Source: Wolfiporia cocos (lineage: Eukaryota > Basidiomycota > Agaricomycetes > Polyporales > Phaeolaceae). Taken from it: a DNA stretch of 64,000 nucleotides. How positions within the stretch are numbered: the stretch's first letter is position 1; each line of letters opens with the position of its first letter. The DNA is taken from the NCBI GenBank assembly GCA_029448655.1, contig JACCLO010000006.1:3038001-3102000 (forward strand), given 5' to 3'. A model generated the notes under the pieces. The model was given only the letters and a program-made list of their open reading frames with translations. It searched no databases and was not told the DNA's origin. This document shows positions 22,353 to 33,908 of the stretch, piece after piece. A program made the position numbers and the translations under genes.

Positions 22353-23058
22353 TGTTACGGGTCGAATACCCGTTCGTATATTCAAGTCGCGAATATAATG
22401 CTTTCTTCTGCACGTAGGCACGTCGCCGTATGCAAGGCAAATACTCGTTAGATGCCTTCAGGTCCTAAGTGAAGTCCTTAGGAGATTGGTTAATATCCAA
22501 TACACGTTAGAGGATATAATCTGTTCAAGTGCGAGTCTAATAGAATATAAAACTTGCCTAAGTCCGAGAAGTCAATGTGCACTTCGAGGACTTAGTCGTT
22601 CGGTTGCTCGAGTGAGAAATACTGAGCGTAGTTTCCTACGTTTGAGAACGAGTATAAGACTTCTTGTTTGTACAACAAGGTCGAGCTGAAGAGCCTCGAC
22701 GGTAAGTACATGAGTTTTTATACTACACTAGGTTTCAGGGGTCAAGTCTGTCCCAGATGTCACCGGTACTATCTACGCTATAGTACCAAATGTTTGATAA
22801 GTATGTAGTGATATATCCGAGATGATAGATAGGAATGATGGCGGTTGAACACCATCTGTCAGCTACTGGATGATAGAGATGAAACGGTGGCAGAGTTGGA
22901 TCTGCCAAAGACGAAACGCGCCCTATATGCTAGTATCACTGGGGATGCACCCAGTAGAGTCACGAGTAGCCAGGGGGGTTGGTTGCGCAACAAGTCCCTG
23001 TATCGTATTCGCCCGGTGGTGAGTTCCGTTAATATTCAAAAATCAAAATAACCATAAC
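22353..23058 (+). repeat. Family-2 LTR at left inversion breakpoint
   Basis: 706 bp, TGTTACGGGTCG to ACCATAACA. Left flank ACTCC belongs to dUTPase; right flank ACAAA is the reverse complement of the TTTGT that follows the other copy at 30133. Flanks that do not match each other but match crosswise show recombination between the two copies. Confidence 0.88.
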
Positions 23059-23347
23059 AACAAAGGCCAAGACGAGTCTGGGGTGCTCCCTGCTCGTCTG
23101 GCTGGTATATATGCTCGTAGGCTGTTTGTACATGTTTGGCTACTATACAGTATTACGTAAGCTGATAGACCGTTTCAGAGTATGGTAAACCCTATCGTAG
23201 ATGTAGAGCCACAACAAGGGTGTCCGGGGTCTGTGTAAGCACGTGTGGGGTGTTCAGGGTCCTTGCACGTGATGCATAGGCGGGCGCTTAGATAAGATAA
23301 GGGTTGTCCCTAGTCGCAAGCTAGTTGGAGAAAATCGGCTTGTGACA
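23059..23347 (-). repeat. 3' LTR of element 1, distal part, inverted
   Basis: Reverse complement of the first ~289 bp of the LTR (TGTCACAAGCCG ... GGCCTTTGT). The remaining 89 bp (TTTGTTGCC ... TTGTGTCA) are at 30133-30221. The split point is a family-2 LTR insertion with TTTGT target duplication. Confidence 0.88.
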
Positions 23348-24547
23348 GTACCCCCTCTTCTAGCTGCGTGTCCCCACGCCCAGCAATCACTTTGTACATA
23401 GTTTGGTCAACATGGCACGGGTGGTCTGTGGTTTTCTTGCAAATGTGCGGATGTGCGAGTTGTAGTGTGTTTAAGACCGGGTAGATCCAATATCCTTTCG
23501 ATTCAGGTATAGTGGATTCTATCGGTTGTCCAACTCGTATCCCATATTGCATGACCCGTGTGCGTGGATCGCAGAACCAGAAGTTACGCGCGACAAGCTT
23601 CTTTTCGTAGGCATAGAAGGGTATACTGCCTTTGACTAGAAGCGTGATATCTATGTCGTTGTATATGATGAACTCCTTCGGGTTCTCCCTAAGTCCCATT
23701 TCCTGAGCTTTTTGTTCGAAGTCCTCCCACTCTGAGTCCCACTTGGTGTCAGAGTGGTCCCAACCAGTGTTTCTGTTTTTCCAATGGTTACCTGGGGCAG
23801 ATGGTCGTGCTTCGAAGAATTTGTTGACTAGCTCTTGGTAATGGTCCAATCCACGTTTACGTTCCCATGTTTTAGTCCCGTCCGACCACTCGACTTCTAG
23901 CTCGACTCGCCCTCGGTCTTCCCTGGATTCGAGGATCCTGAGAGGCCTGCGAGCGTCATTGCTTTCCGTCAGTTTACTGTGGTCTTTGGTTGGGGAAGGC
24001 GGGCGGTTTGTATGGTAGGAGTAAGACCTCGTTGAATACTGGATATATCTCGCGCATGTCTGCGGGGAGGTCTAGTTCGTATGCTCCGTGCACGACCTTC
24101 TTCGTGACCTTGTACGGTCCAAATCGCTTGGAGTCCAGCTTCTTAGTTGGGTGACCCATATTTATGTTTCGGCTGTCGACCCAAACCAAGTCACCTTCAG
24201 AGTACGATAGTGGCGATGCCCGTTTCCTATCATAGTACTCTTTCATGCGTAGTTTAGCTTTCTCCAGGTTCTGTGAAGCGAGTTTGGATATGGTGTGCAT
24301 GTGTTCGACCCAATCCCGTGCTACCCCCTCTTCTTGTTCCGGCGCCTCTACACCTGTGAAGGGGTGGTATCCGTGCATAAGGTAAAAGGGACTATATCCC
24401 GTGCTACTGTGTACGTGTGTCTTGTACACAAAGCTTGCCAGCGGGAGTAAGTCCAGCCAGTTCGTATGAGTATTGTTAATAAATAATCTAAGGTAGACCT
24501 CGAGTTCCTGGTTCATACGTTCTGTTTGCCCGTCTGTCTGTGGGTGG
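23310..24547 (-). pseudogene. Pol 3' part of element 1: integrase C-terminus and tail
   Basis: Reading leftward from the LTR-3 insertion: QTDGQTERMNQELEVYLRLF (with the catalytic Glu of the integrase D,D-35-E), the GPYKV-type C-terminal integrase region, a frame break near 23970-23850, then a tail with VARNFWFCDPRTRVMQYGI and GDTQLEEGVLSQADF. The last codons lie inside the LTR, as in element 2. Confidence 0.8.
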
Positions 24548-26392
24548 TGTCACGGATATGCCCGGGGGGCTACTGTACATCCCTTTCTTATTGTTGTATG
24601 GGCGCCGCTGCACGCGCGCGCGCCCCTCTCACTTTACGTTTCCTCTCGGTCGCGCCCTAGTTACCTCCATGATCACCTGACCCAGTAGGCGCGCGCTAGT
24701 CAGGCAGCGCGCGTGCCAGGTACTCACATGATAGGTCACCATATAGTTACATGTTACGTTACTTGTACGGTCACGCTTACATTACATGCGCACAGGCCAT
24801 TACTGTAGGGCAGGCTAGATACTTAGCGTACCAACACATGTACTTATACTGCAGCGATGGGGGCTTACTCCCCCATCTTTGAGATTCTAGTCGTTTGGGC
24901 TTAGGCCCCTTTCTTATCTGCGCGTGATGCGTCTCTGCCCCGGGGGCCTCACTTGTCGCGCTTGACTGTGTGCCGCCACCTTACGTCGCCGATTAGGAGT
25001 CCTCGGGTTGGGCTGCCCTTGGTACAGCCGACTCGGTCACCGCTGTCGCGGTCGCACACACGCCTCGTTAGGCACGTTAGGATTCCCCTGCAGCGCAGGT
25101 CCTCACAAACAGTAAGTTTGTGACATAATCTCAAAGATGTTTTACCTCCCCTCCGGCGCTCGCGCTGGGGCCGAGGGTTTTTCACTCCTAGGTCGCCATG
25201 GCATCACGGCGGGGCAGCCGTCGGTAGAAGCGCCGACGGTCCGTAGTCTTACGAGCCCCCACGAAGTGATACACCAGGCAAAGCGACCAGGAGGAGTAAA
25301 AAGTAAGTCCGCCCCCCATGAACACAGGGTAGCGGGGTCAACCAGCGTAAGCCGTGTTTGAGGGCCCGCCGCCGCCATTAACCAAATGTGCGCGCGCGTG
25401 GAGGTCTAGCGCAGCGCGGCCATACCTCTGGGCGGCAGGAGCCAAGCCAAGAACCTCTGACCTGTGGGTATGCGAAGGGGCCCGCAAGGGTTACCCAACC
25501 CCACGCCGACGGTCCCAGAGTGACGAAGGTTCAGTACGGACTACCGCGACGACGATGGCGGGATTAGGCAAGCGGAGGCACACGGGGACGACGGGGACCC
25601 CATCTAAAAAATAACCCAGTAACCTCAGCGACGAATGCCGAACCGATACCGAAACCGCCTCCTCCGCTCTCCCACCGGTGGACGGTCCACCTGCGCGGAC
25701 GCTCCCCATCTTCCGTCAAGTAAGAATGGGCCGTGCATAAATAAAGACCAAGGGATGTAGCGCCGTAGAAGCTAGGTAGAAAGTCGGGACGACTTTTTTT
25801 GAGAGGGGGGGTAATGTCACGGATATGCCCGGGGGGCTACTGTACATCCCTTTCTTATTGTTGTATGGGCGCCGCTGCACGCGCGCGCGCCCCTCTCACT
25901 TTACGTTTCCTCTCGGTCGCGCCCTAGTTACCTCCATGATCACCTGACCCAGTAGGCGCGCGCTAGTCAGGCAGCGCGCGTGCCAGGTACTCACATGATA
26001 GGTCACCATATAGTTACATGTTACGTTACTTGTACGGTCACGCTTACATTACATGCGCACAGGCCATTACTGTAGGGCAGGCTAGATACTTAGCGTACCA
26101 ACACATGTACTTATACTGCAGCGATGGGGGCTTACTCCCCCATCTTTGAGATTCTAGTCGTTTGGGCTTAGGCCCCTTTCTTATCTGCGCGTGATGCGTC
26201 TCTGCCCCGGGGGCCTCACTTGTCGCGCTTGACTGTGTGCCGCCACCTTACGTCGCCGATTAGGAGTCCTCGGGTTGGGCTGCCCTTGGTACAGCCGACT
26301 CGGTCACCGCTGTCGCGGTCGCACACACGCCTCGTTAGGCACGTTAGGATTCCCCTGCAGCGCAGGTCCTCACAAACAGTAAGTTTGTGACA
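24548..26392 (+). mobile_element. Nested non-coding LTR retrotransposon (family 3)
   Basis: Two direct LTRs of 578 bp each (24548-25125 and 25815-26392; TGTCACGGATATGCC to GTTTGTGACA) that look identical by eye flank a 689-bp internal region with no retroviral gene. A purine tract GAGAGGGGGGGTAA precedes the second LTR, giving plus orientation. The 5-bp target duplication GGTGG is at 24543-24547 and 26393-26397. It interrupts integrase of element 1. Lack of coding makes it a TRIM/LARD-type element dependent on another element's enzymes. Identical LTRs imply a recent insertion. Confidence 0.9.
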
Positions 26393-29300
26393 GGTGGAAC
26401 GCGGTACTCGGGTTTCCCTGTATGCCTAGTCTACGATATACATCCTTTATGAATTCCGATACAAATTGTGGTCCTCTGTCGCTAAATATTTTCTTTGGTA
26501 GTCCGTGTTGTGCATATACTTTATCTACGAATATGTTGGCCCATCCTTCGGCCGATAGTTTAGTTGTTGTTGGTACAGCTATAGTCCTTCGACTTCATGT
26601 CTACTACTACAATTATCGCGTCGCGACCCTTGGAAGTGGGGAGTCCCGTGATCATGTCTACGGAAATGTTCTCCCAATTGTGTGCTGGAGTCGGGTTCGG
26701 GTTGAGTGGAGCCGCACATTTGGATCGGTCCGGCTTAGCGGCCTGGCACTTGATACAAGCCTTGACGTACTGGCGAATGTCTGATCGCATTTTTGGCCAC
26801 CAGTAGTGTCGGTGTATGGCTGTGTACGTGTTTTCGGTGCCAGGGTGTCCCGCTGAGACGGTGTCGTGGAATGAAGAAATGATTTTTCCGATTAATTCTT
26901 CATCCCGAGGGATAATCAACCTCCCCCTCCTATACTGCAGACCGTCCTCGGTCGTTTCCCCTACTTCTACTCCTTCCTTTCCATCGTAGAGAGCGGCTTC
27001 TGCTTTGACCCTCTCTTTTACTTCGTCGTGGGTGATACCCTTGACTACAGTATAGAATGAGGATTGCAGCCTTTCTGCGCTATCTTGGACGAAGAGGTGT
27101 GGCTTCAGGACGACTTGCCCTTCGAGGTGATCCTTGTCGTTGCTGTGATCACTTCTTCGGGAAAGCCCATCGGCCCTTCCATTGGTCTTGCCGGGGATGT
27201 GCACGAGTTGTAGGTCATACTCGGCGAGTTCCGTCATCCACCGGGCTTGTCGTGGATTAATTTTTTGCAGAGTCTTAAAATATTCTAAGTTCTTATGGTC
27301 CGTCAGTACTTCTACAGGGTGTTTGCCACCCATTACGAAATGCCGCCATTCATCAAGTGCGTGCATGATGGCGAGGAGTTCTCTGTCATAGATTTCGTAG
27401 TTTCATTCTGCCGGTAGCATCGTCTTACTCTGGTAGGCGATGGGTTTCCAGACACCGTCTTGTTTCTGCATGAGGCAGGCTCCGGTTGCGAAGTCCGATG
27501 AATCTGCCTCGATGCGGAAAGGGTCGTCGTCGTTTGGTATCCCTAACACGGGTGCTTCGATAAATATTTTCTTTAACTTATTGAAACACTCTTGTTCCGC
27601 TGTACCCCACTGCCAAGGCGTATCCTTGGTTAGGTTTATCAGTGGGCGTGCTACCGTGGAGAACTTAGGAATAAATCTCCGGTAGAAGTTTGCAAATCCT
27701 ATGAAGGACTGCACTTCTTTCTTGTTCCGAGGTGCGGGCCATTCAGCCACTGCCGCCACCTTCGCGGGATCCATGCGGATTTCCCCGTGAGAGATTATAT
27801 GTCCTAAGTATTCTACTTCTGACTTCATAAACTCGCATTTCTCTGGTTTACAAGTTAACTTATTTTGACGGAGAACGAGCAGAACCTTGCGCAGGATTTC
27901 TTTGTGTTCTGCCTCGGTCCCCGTGAAAACAAGTATGTCATATAAATATACAATGACCTTTCCAGTCATAATCAGGTCTCGGAATATGTCATTCATCAAA
28001 GTCTGGAACGTGCCCGGTGCGTTGCACATTCCGAAGAACATCACTAATGGCTCGTATAGCCCTCTATTAGTGATGAAGGCGGCTTTTTCTTCGTCGCCTT
28101 CTTTGATTCTGACGTTCGTGTATCCCCAACGAATGTCCAATTTAGAGAAGTACTTAGCTCGCTTTAACTTGTTGAGCAGCTCCGTGATCAGAGGGAGCGG
28201 GTATCGGTTCTTCTTGGTCATCTGGTTCAACTTCCGATAGTCCTGAATGGGTCTCAGTTTCCCATCCTTCTTCTTGATGAAGAAGAATGGTGCCCCCCAT
28301 GGTGACTTGGACGGTCGGATCCGTCCAGTCCGTAGCTGTTCTTCTAGAAAGTCGTCTAACGCCTCTTGTTCTCGGGGTGATAGGGCATAGATCTTGCCGG
28401 CGTAGGGTTCGGAGTTTGGTAGGAGTTCTATGGCATGATCCCACGGTCACCTTTCGGGGAGTTGGTCGAATTCCGTTTCCTTGAACACGTCTTCGAATTC
28501 GTGTAAGTACTCGGGGACCACTTCCTTGAAAGTCTTGGCTTCCGTGGTTTTGCCGGTGGCGATGGCGATCTCAGTTGCCTTCGTCACGCGGACTCGCTCA
28601 GCGATGTCGGCCTGGCACTCTTCCCTATTCCGTATCCATGCGTCAGCAAAGATGTAATAAATATGGTCACCGTCCTCGATCTGCTCGTGTTCGCAGTCGC
28701 AGGTGAAGGTGATTCAGCGTTTCTTCCAGTCGATAGTGGGATTATGGTCTTCCAGCCAATCGAAGCCGAGGAATATGTCGGCCGAGCTCAGCTCGGTGAT
28801 GTGGAACTTGCGCATTTCCAAATGCATGTCGATCTGCATCTGGAGTTCGACATAGTGCGTCATCTTGCCCGCAGCATTGGTACTACCGTCAGCGTTGTAC
28901 AGTTTGACGGGTCGGTCCAGTGGGAGTTGCTCGAGTTTGTGTTCCTCCACGTAGGCATGACTGATGACCGATCCTGTTGAACCGGAGTCTATCAGTGCCT
29001 TTGTGAAGAGGGCACATCCGTCAGGGCGGTGGAGGGTGATCGGTACTTCAATCTGCCTTGCCCGTTTTCCCGTCTGGATTACCACTACATTCCCTCTGAG
29101 TTTCTCACCAGTAGAGCCGAACCCCTGTGTTCCGCGTCTGGTTTCCCTGATGCTCTTTACTATGCGCGTGTCTGGTGTCATATTGCATTCGAGTATGAAC
29201 TGTCCCCATACTCGACCTGATAATCTGTTCCAGTTTGATTATTCAGTATGACTTTTAAACCGACCGGTGTAGTCTTCGTCGACTACCCCGGCCTCCACGT

Positions 29301-29425
29301 CGACTCCCTTCAAGGTGAGTCCAGATCGTGGAGCTATGCGGCCGTATACACCGGGTGGCATTCGGATCATTATGCCTGTGTCCACGGTGATACGTTTCCC
29401 GTTTGGTATAACGACTTCCTCGAGT
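26393..29425 (-). pseudogene. Pol 5' part of element 1: dUTPase end, protease, RT, RNase H, integrase start
   Basis: Reading leftward from 29425: rest of dUTPase (ending RGTQGFGSTG), aspartic protease (KALIDSGSTGSVIS ... IFLGFDWLEDHNP), reverse transcriptase, RNase H (VLTDHKNLEYF) and integrase zinc and core regions (KACIKCQAAKPD, SVDMITGLP). Lesions: TGA at 28716-28714 after WKKR, a frame change around 28440-28230, TGA at 27405-27403 after LPAE, and the RT motif YLDD reads YLYD (27937-27942). The element could not have supplied active RT in its present form. Confidence 0.85.
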
Positions 29426-30132
29426 TGTTACGGTTATTTTGATTTTTGAATATCGACGGAACTCACCACCGGGCGAATACGATACAGGGACTTGTTGCGC
29501 AACCAACCCCCCTGGCTACTCGTGACTCCACTGGGCGCATCCCCAGTTGTACTAGTCTATAGGGCTCGTTTCATCTTTGGCAGATCCAACTCTGCCACCG
29601 TTTCATGTTCATTGTCTATTAGCTGACAGATGGCGTTCAACCGCCATCATTCCTATCTATCATCTCGGATATATCACTACATACTTATCAAACATTTGGT
29701 ACTATAGTGTAGATAGTACCGGTGACATCTGGGACAGACTTGACCCCTGAAACCTAGTGTAGTATAAAAACTCATGTACTTACCGTCGAGGCTCTTCAGC
29801 TCGACCTTGTTGTACAAACAAGAAGTCTTATACTCGTTCTCAAACATAGGAAACTACGCTCAGTATTTCTCACTCGAGCAACCGAACGACTAAGTCCTCG
29901 AAGTGCACATTGACTTCTCGGACTTAGGCAAGTTTTATATTCTATTAGACTCGCACTTGAACAGATTATATCCTCTAACGTGTATTGGATATTAACCAAT
30001 CTCCTAAGGACTTCACTTAGGACCTGAAGGCATCTAACGAGTATTTGCCTTGCATACGGCGATGTGCCTACGTGCAGAAGAATGAACTATATTCGCGACT
30101 CGAATATACGAACGGGTGTTCGACCCGTAACA
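29426..30132 (-). repeat. Family-2 LTR at right inversion breakpoint, inverted
   Basis: 707 bp, reverse complement of the copy at 22353-23058 and very similar to it, including an AACTTGCCTAAG variant not found in the solo copy at 16805. Left flank CGAGT (reverse complement ACTCG) belongs to dUTPase; right flank TTTGT belongs to LTR 1. Confidence 0.88.
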
Positions 30133-30221
30133 TTTGTTGCCTTGAGTAGCCTCAGACTAGGAATACGCTTTCACGCGAGTAATATTCCCCTGAGTAGTTG
30201 CTTGAGATAGCACTTGTGTCA
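30133..30221 (+). repeat. 3' end of the 3' LTR of element 1
   Basis: TTTGTTGCCTTGAG to CACTTGTGTCA, in the original plus orientation, followed by the CGTAG target duplication that matches the left end of element 1. Confidence 0.88.
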
Positions 30222-30529
30222 CGTAGTGGCCTGTATAGCGGAGGGCTTCTACTAGCATTGCTGTAGGATTCCAGCTGGGCTCGGGTAGAGTGCTGTAGCG
30301 TGCTTATGGCGTGAATGGGGTGTCAACCTAGGGTGTTCTACTAAGCTTTGAAATTGTGACAATGCGGTGCGCCGATATGTTGACTCTGAATATGCAATGC
30401 TTACCGACACAAAGCAATGCTGCTGCTGTCTTCTGTGATAGAGTACGGTACCTAGTTGAGCCTACAATATGGATATATCATGAAATGCGATGAGTGATGC
30501 ACAATGCGTTGGACGATTCATGCCTTCCA
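30222..30529. other. Host spacer between the two gypsy elements
   Basis: About 300 bp with target duplications of both neighbours at its edges (CGTAG on the left, TTCCA on the right). No coding signal recognised. Confidence 0.6.
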
Positions 30530-30904
30530 TGTCACAAGCCGATTTCTTTTGCCTAGCTAGCGACTAGAGCCTGAACCCTTATCTTATCTAAGCGCGCGCC
30601 TAGCAGTCACATACAAGACCCCGAACACCCTATATCACATGTTACCAGCCCCCCGGACACTCTGTGCCGTGTACTTACACCCATTATAGGGTTTACCATA
30701 GTATCGGACTCTCAGCTTACGTAATAACTATACAGCAGCCAAACAATGTACAAACAGTAGAATAGCATATATACTGGCCGACGAGCAGGGTAGCACCCCA
30801 GACTTGTCTTGGCCTTATACGCCTTGAGTAGCCTCAGATCAGGAATACGCTTTCACGCGAGTCATATTCCCCTGAGTAGTTGCTTGAAGTTGTTGCTTGT
30901 GTCA
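30530..30904 (+). repeat. 5' LTR of gypsy element 2
   Basis: 375 bp, TGTCACAAGCCGATT to GCTTGTGTCA. One difference from the 3' LTR (CTTTTGCC against CTTTCGCC). Followed by TAAGACGGGTCTCC, the counterpart of the element 1 leader. Confidence 0.93.
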
Positions 30905-31672
30905 TAAGACGGGTCTCCACCCCGTGTAGCGGTTTACCCTACACAACCCCGGCGCACTAGGGGCAAAGTGCACCTTTCTTTCGCTCTTGTTGAACTTCGG
31001 TTCTCCGAGCACATGATTGGTTTTCATACCCGCCACATCCCAGGGTTAAGGGATTAGAGTTCTGGGGGAAACTTGCGAACAGCGTGTAGGGGACCTCTCC
31101 TACCGTTGCTTCAAAGCTACTGGACCACCGTCGTGCAACGCGGCATAAAGGTCTTGGGTTAAAACCCCACCACAGTAACTGTGCACCCGGCGCGTAATAA
31201 TCAAAGGCGTTAAGGGGCCCTGTGGCAGTGTACAGAGGCACTGGTCGTCTACTTACAGGCCTTACTGCCCCGACAATACACGCATTACCACGCCCCTGTT
31301 ACTATAGAACCCAGCGCGTAATCCGCGGCTGAAGAGGCAGGAAATCGCCTCATACTGTACCGGCACTTGCCGCCCTACGGTAGAATCTTTTACATGCCCC
31401 ACCACACAGGCGGATAGTTCCCGTGCCCCCGGTATCCCAAATTAGCTTTGGGGCTGGACGAGGTTTCGGAGGCTGCGTTTTCTCGCCGGCTTTGGGAAGA
31501 AAACCCCTTAGCATTTCTTGGCACATCTCCGAAAAGAGGTGGACGCAGTTTGTAGTGGATTGAGACTTTCTAGTTACCACCCCGATAGCTCTTCGGAGGC
31601 GCCACAGTGGGCAGGTAGCGGTCTTAATCGCGACTACATCTTTTCTACACATATACATTCTCTTTACGTACA

Positions 31673-33908
31673 ATGGCCGCCCAACCCCACGGCATCGAAT
31701 ATGTCCGCGAACCTCGACCCCTGCAAAACCCGTTTGAAGCCCAAACCCCGGCAGACGTCCCGCTCCCTGCCTTGATCGACCCGTTCCACCCAGGGCAGTG
31801 GGTGAATTACCAAATACACGGCCTCCCCAAAGACTTCGCGTTCTTATCAGTAGCAGACAGCATCCACGCCCCCCGACGAGACATTGAAGTCGCCCCGGTC
31901 CACACCGAAACCATCGGGGAAATACCCCCCGCTCGCTCGTTAGCTTACAGAGCATCGGTTGAGGATCAAGGCCCCGGTGTGGAACGGTTGGAACAGGCCT
32001 TTCAGTTGGCAAGGGAACAGTCGAACACGGTGCGTGCAGGCAGCCAGTTGGGTCACATCGACTCGCCTCTTGCTATGCAGTGGGCGTTCCCGCCCAACCC
32101 CACGACAGCGGACTTCGGCGCGCGATGCCAACAGGTTGCGCAGGCAATGGTAGCAGTAGGGACATGGTCACGAGAAATGGGAGCTCGGTTCCTACGGGAG
32201 GCTCAACGGTTGCAGGCGGACGCTCTCCAAGCCGGAGACGCAGCATCACTTCACAGCCAGGCGCCACCTCCCGTCCGCACACCCATCACGGAAGCCGAAA
32301 GCAGATTCCGTCCGGTAGAAAACTGGGTTCGATCGGTGCACATGCACTCTCCCTAGCGGACACCGCACGGATCCCGGCCTCTCCCCACTCCACCGACTCG
32401 TGGAAATTCCCGGCAGACGAACCCATTCCTGCCCGGCTACACGCCACCGGTACTCACGGCCCCAGCTCCCGTTCGCCCCAACAACTTCGCCCAGGCAGCA
32501 CGACCAATGCACGACATATCCGGTAATACTCAACCAACACAGAATGTGCCCGTGAACACCTGGGGAGCCGCGCCTCTCCAGGGAACTCGTGCGTCTATGT
32601 GGAGGCCAATGAAGCCGGCATCGTCGCAATGGGACGCATACTCCATGTTGCCTGAACCACAGCCAGACCCCCGGTACAAGTCCAAGGTCAGAGAACCGGA
32701 AGCCTTCACCGGCACCGGATTCACGGACTGGTACATGCGACTTCAGCTGTACATCGACGACAACGCCCCCATCCTCTTCACCGACTCAAAAAAGGTGGGC
32801 GCGGCAATCTCGTTGATCCGCGGCCCCAAAGTCGACTCATGGGTAACGGCATTCACCAGGGAACACTACCTGGGAGGGCAATGGAGAATCAGCTGGCAAC
32901 GGTTCGTCTGGGAGCTGCACCAAAAGTTCGACGACCCGGACCTGGAGAAAAAGGCGGCAGTAGCGGCGGAGCGACTCACCATGACGCTCGGTAAAGGCAA
33001 GGAATACTTCCAGGAGCTAGAGCGACTCCTGGGAGAAGCCAAGTATGACCGGGAGAACCAGGTGGTACACAGTTGGGTCACCAGGGCCATCCCCAAGGAC
33101 ATCTATTCCTCGGTTCACCAAGCATTCGTCGCCGCCACCGTCAACGACAAATCGCAGCATGGGTACAACATCCAGATCCCGAAGGATTACGAATCCTGGA
33201 AACAGGCCATCCTCCGGACCGACAATGTGATGCGTCGACTCCGGAACGAGGAAAAACTGCAGAACACCAAGGGTACCACGGACAAGGGCAAGGAGCGCGC
33301 TAGGCCCGAATGCGCTCCTCGAGCGGAGCCAACAGCGGAAGAAAGGGCAAACTTGCCCAAGAGGAAGTGCCACTCTTGCAGCAAGACACAGGCCGAGGCA
33401 CCTGGTAAGGGATGCACCAAGACATCCTGGCACCAGCCGAACTGGTGGCCCAAGAACACGACCACCCCCGCCGCCAGTGGATCCGGAACACAGCGAACCC
33501 GGCAGGCTATGACACTCCCAAGGTCCTCGGTGAGATCCCCCAGGAGGACTTTGTCCGAATGGTGGCTGCCTGGGCTAAGGAGAACCCTGACGCCGCGAAG
33601 GAAGCGGGGTTCACACCCACTCAGGTAAGTCCCTCCCCCTCGAATCGCTTTTCAGTATTGGAAGTAGAAGAACCAGTAAACACCAAAAAAAGTGATTCGG
33701 CTGCCATGGAGAACGACGAACCGGTGGATGGACTATATGGGCTAGAGACCGGGGCCCCGATATTAAAATCAGTATCTGTACCTCTTGCATCTGCAGAATC
33801 GGACATAGATGACGACGATGGAGCTTCAACATGCTCCGATGACTCGTTTGTAACAGCCTTGGAGGCGCCTCCCACTGGAGCATGGCGGGAGGCAAATACC
33901 GTGCTTAA
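31673..33908 (+). pseudogene. Gag of gypsy element 2, frameshifted
   Basis: Starts at ATG 31673 (MAAQPHGIEYVREPRP). The first frame ends at a stop near 32354 after VRSVHMHSP; the next frame (32507 on) covers the capsid-like part (EAFTGTGFTDWYMRLQLYI, FVWELHQKFDDPDLEKK) and the nucleocapsid motif CHSC ... GKGCTKTSWH; a further shift near 33500 leads into the tail (EIPQEDFVRMVAAWAKENP, then acidic). The tail is cut after TVLN by the nested element at 33909 and resumes at 34836. Without that insertion, gag and dUTPase would lie in one frame. Confidence 0.82.

Larger units (their letters stand above)
18754..30221 (+). mobile_element. Ty3/gypsy element 1, internally inverted
   Basis: One insertion about 11.5 kb long: the outer ends are TGTCACAAGCC at 18754 and TTGTGTCA at 30221, and both are flanked by the 5-bp duplication CGTAG (18749-18753 and 30222-30226). 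Gag lies on the plus strand (19885-22287), but pol and most of the 3' LTR lie on the minus strand between 23059 and 29425. The junctions are exactly two family-2 LTRs in opposite orientation (22353-23058 and 29426-30132). A further LTR element (24548-26392) interrupts integrase. The copy is dead: frameshifts and stops in gag and pol, and the RT catalytic motif is altered. Confidence 0.88.

Noticed and set aside
24548..26392. Tandem duplication or assembly duplicate of the 578-bp repeat
   Set aside because: The GGTGG target duplication, TG...CA ends and polypurine tract show a true LTR element; the interrupted integrase frame resumes on each side.
23310..29425. The minus-strand pol as a separate, third gypsy element
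   Set aside because: It has no LTR pair of its own, its dUTPase continues the one cut at 22352, and only the outer ends 18754 and 30221 share a target duplication. Inversion within element 1 explains all junctions.
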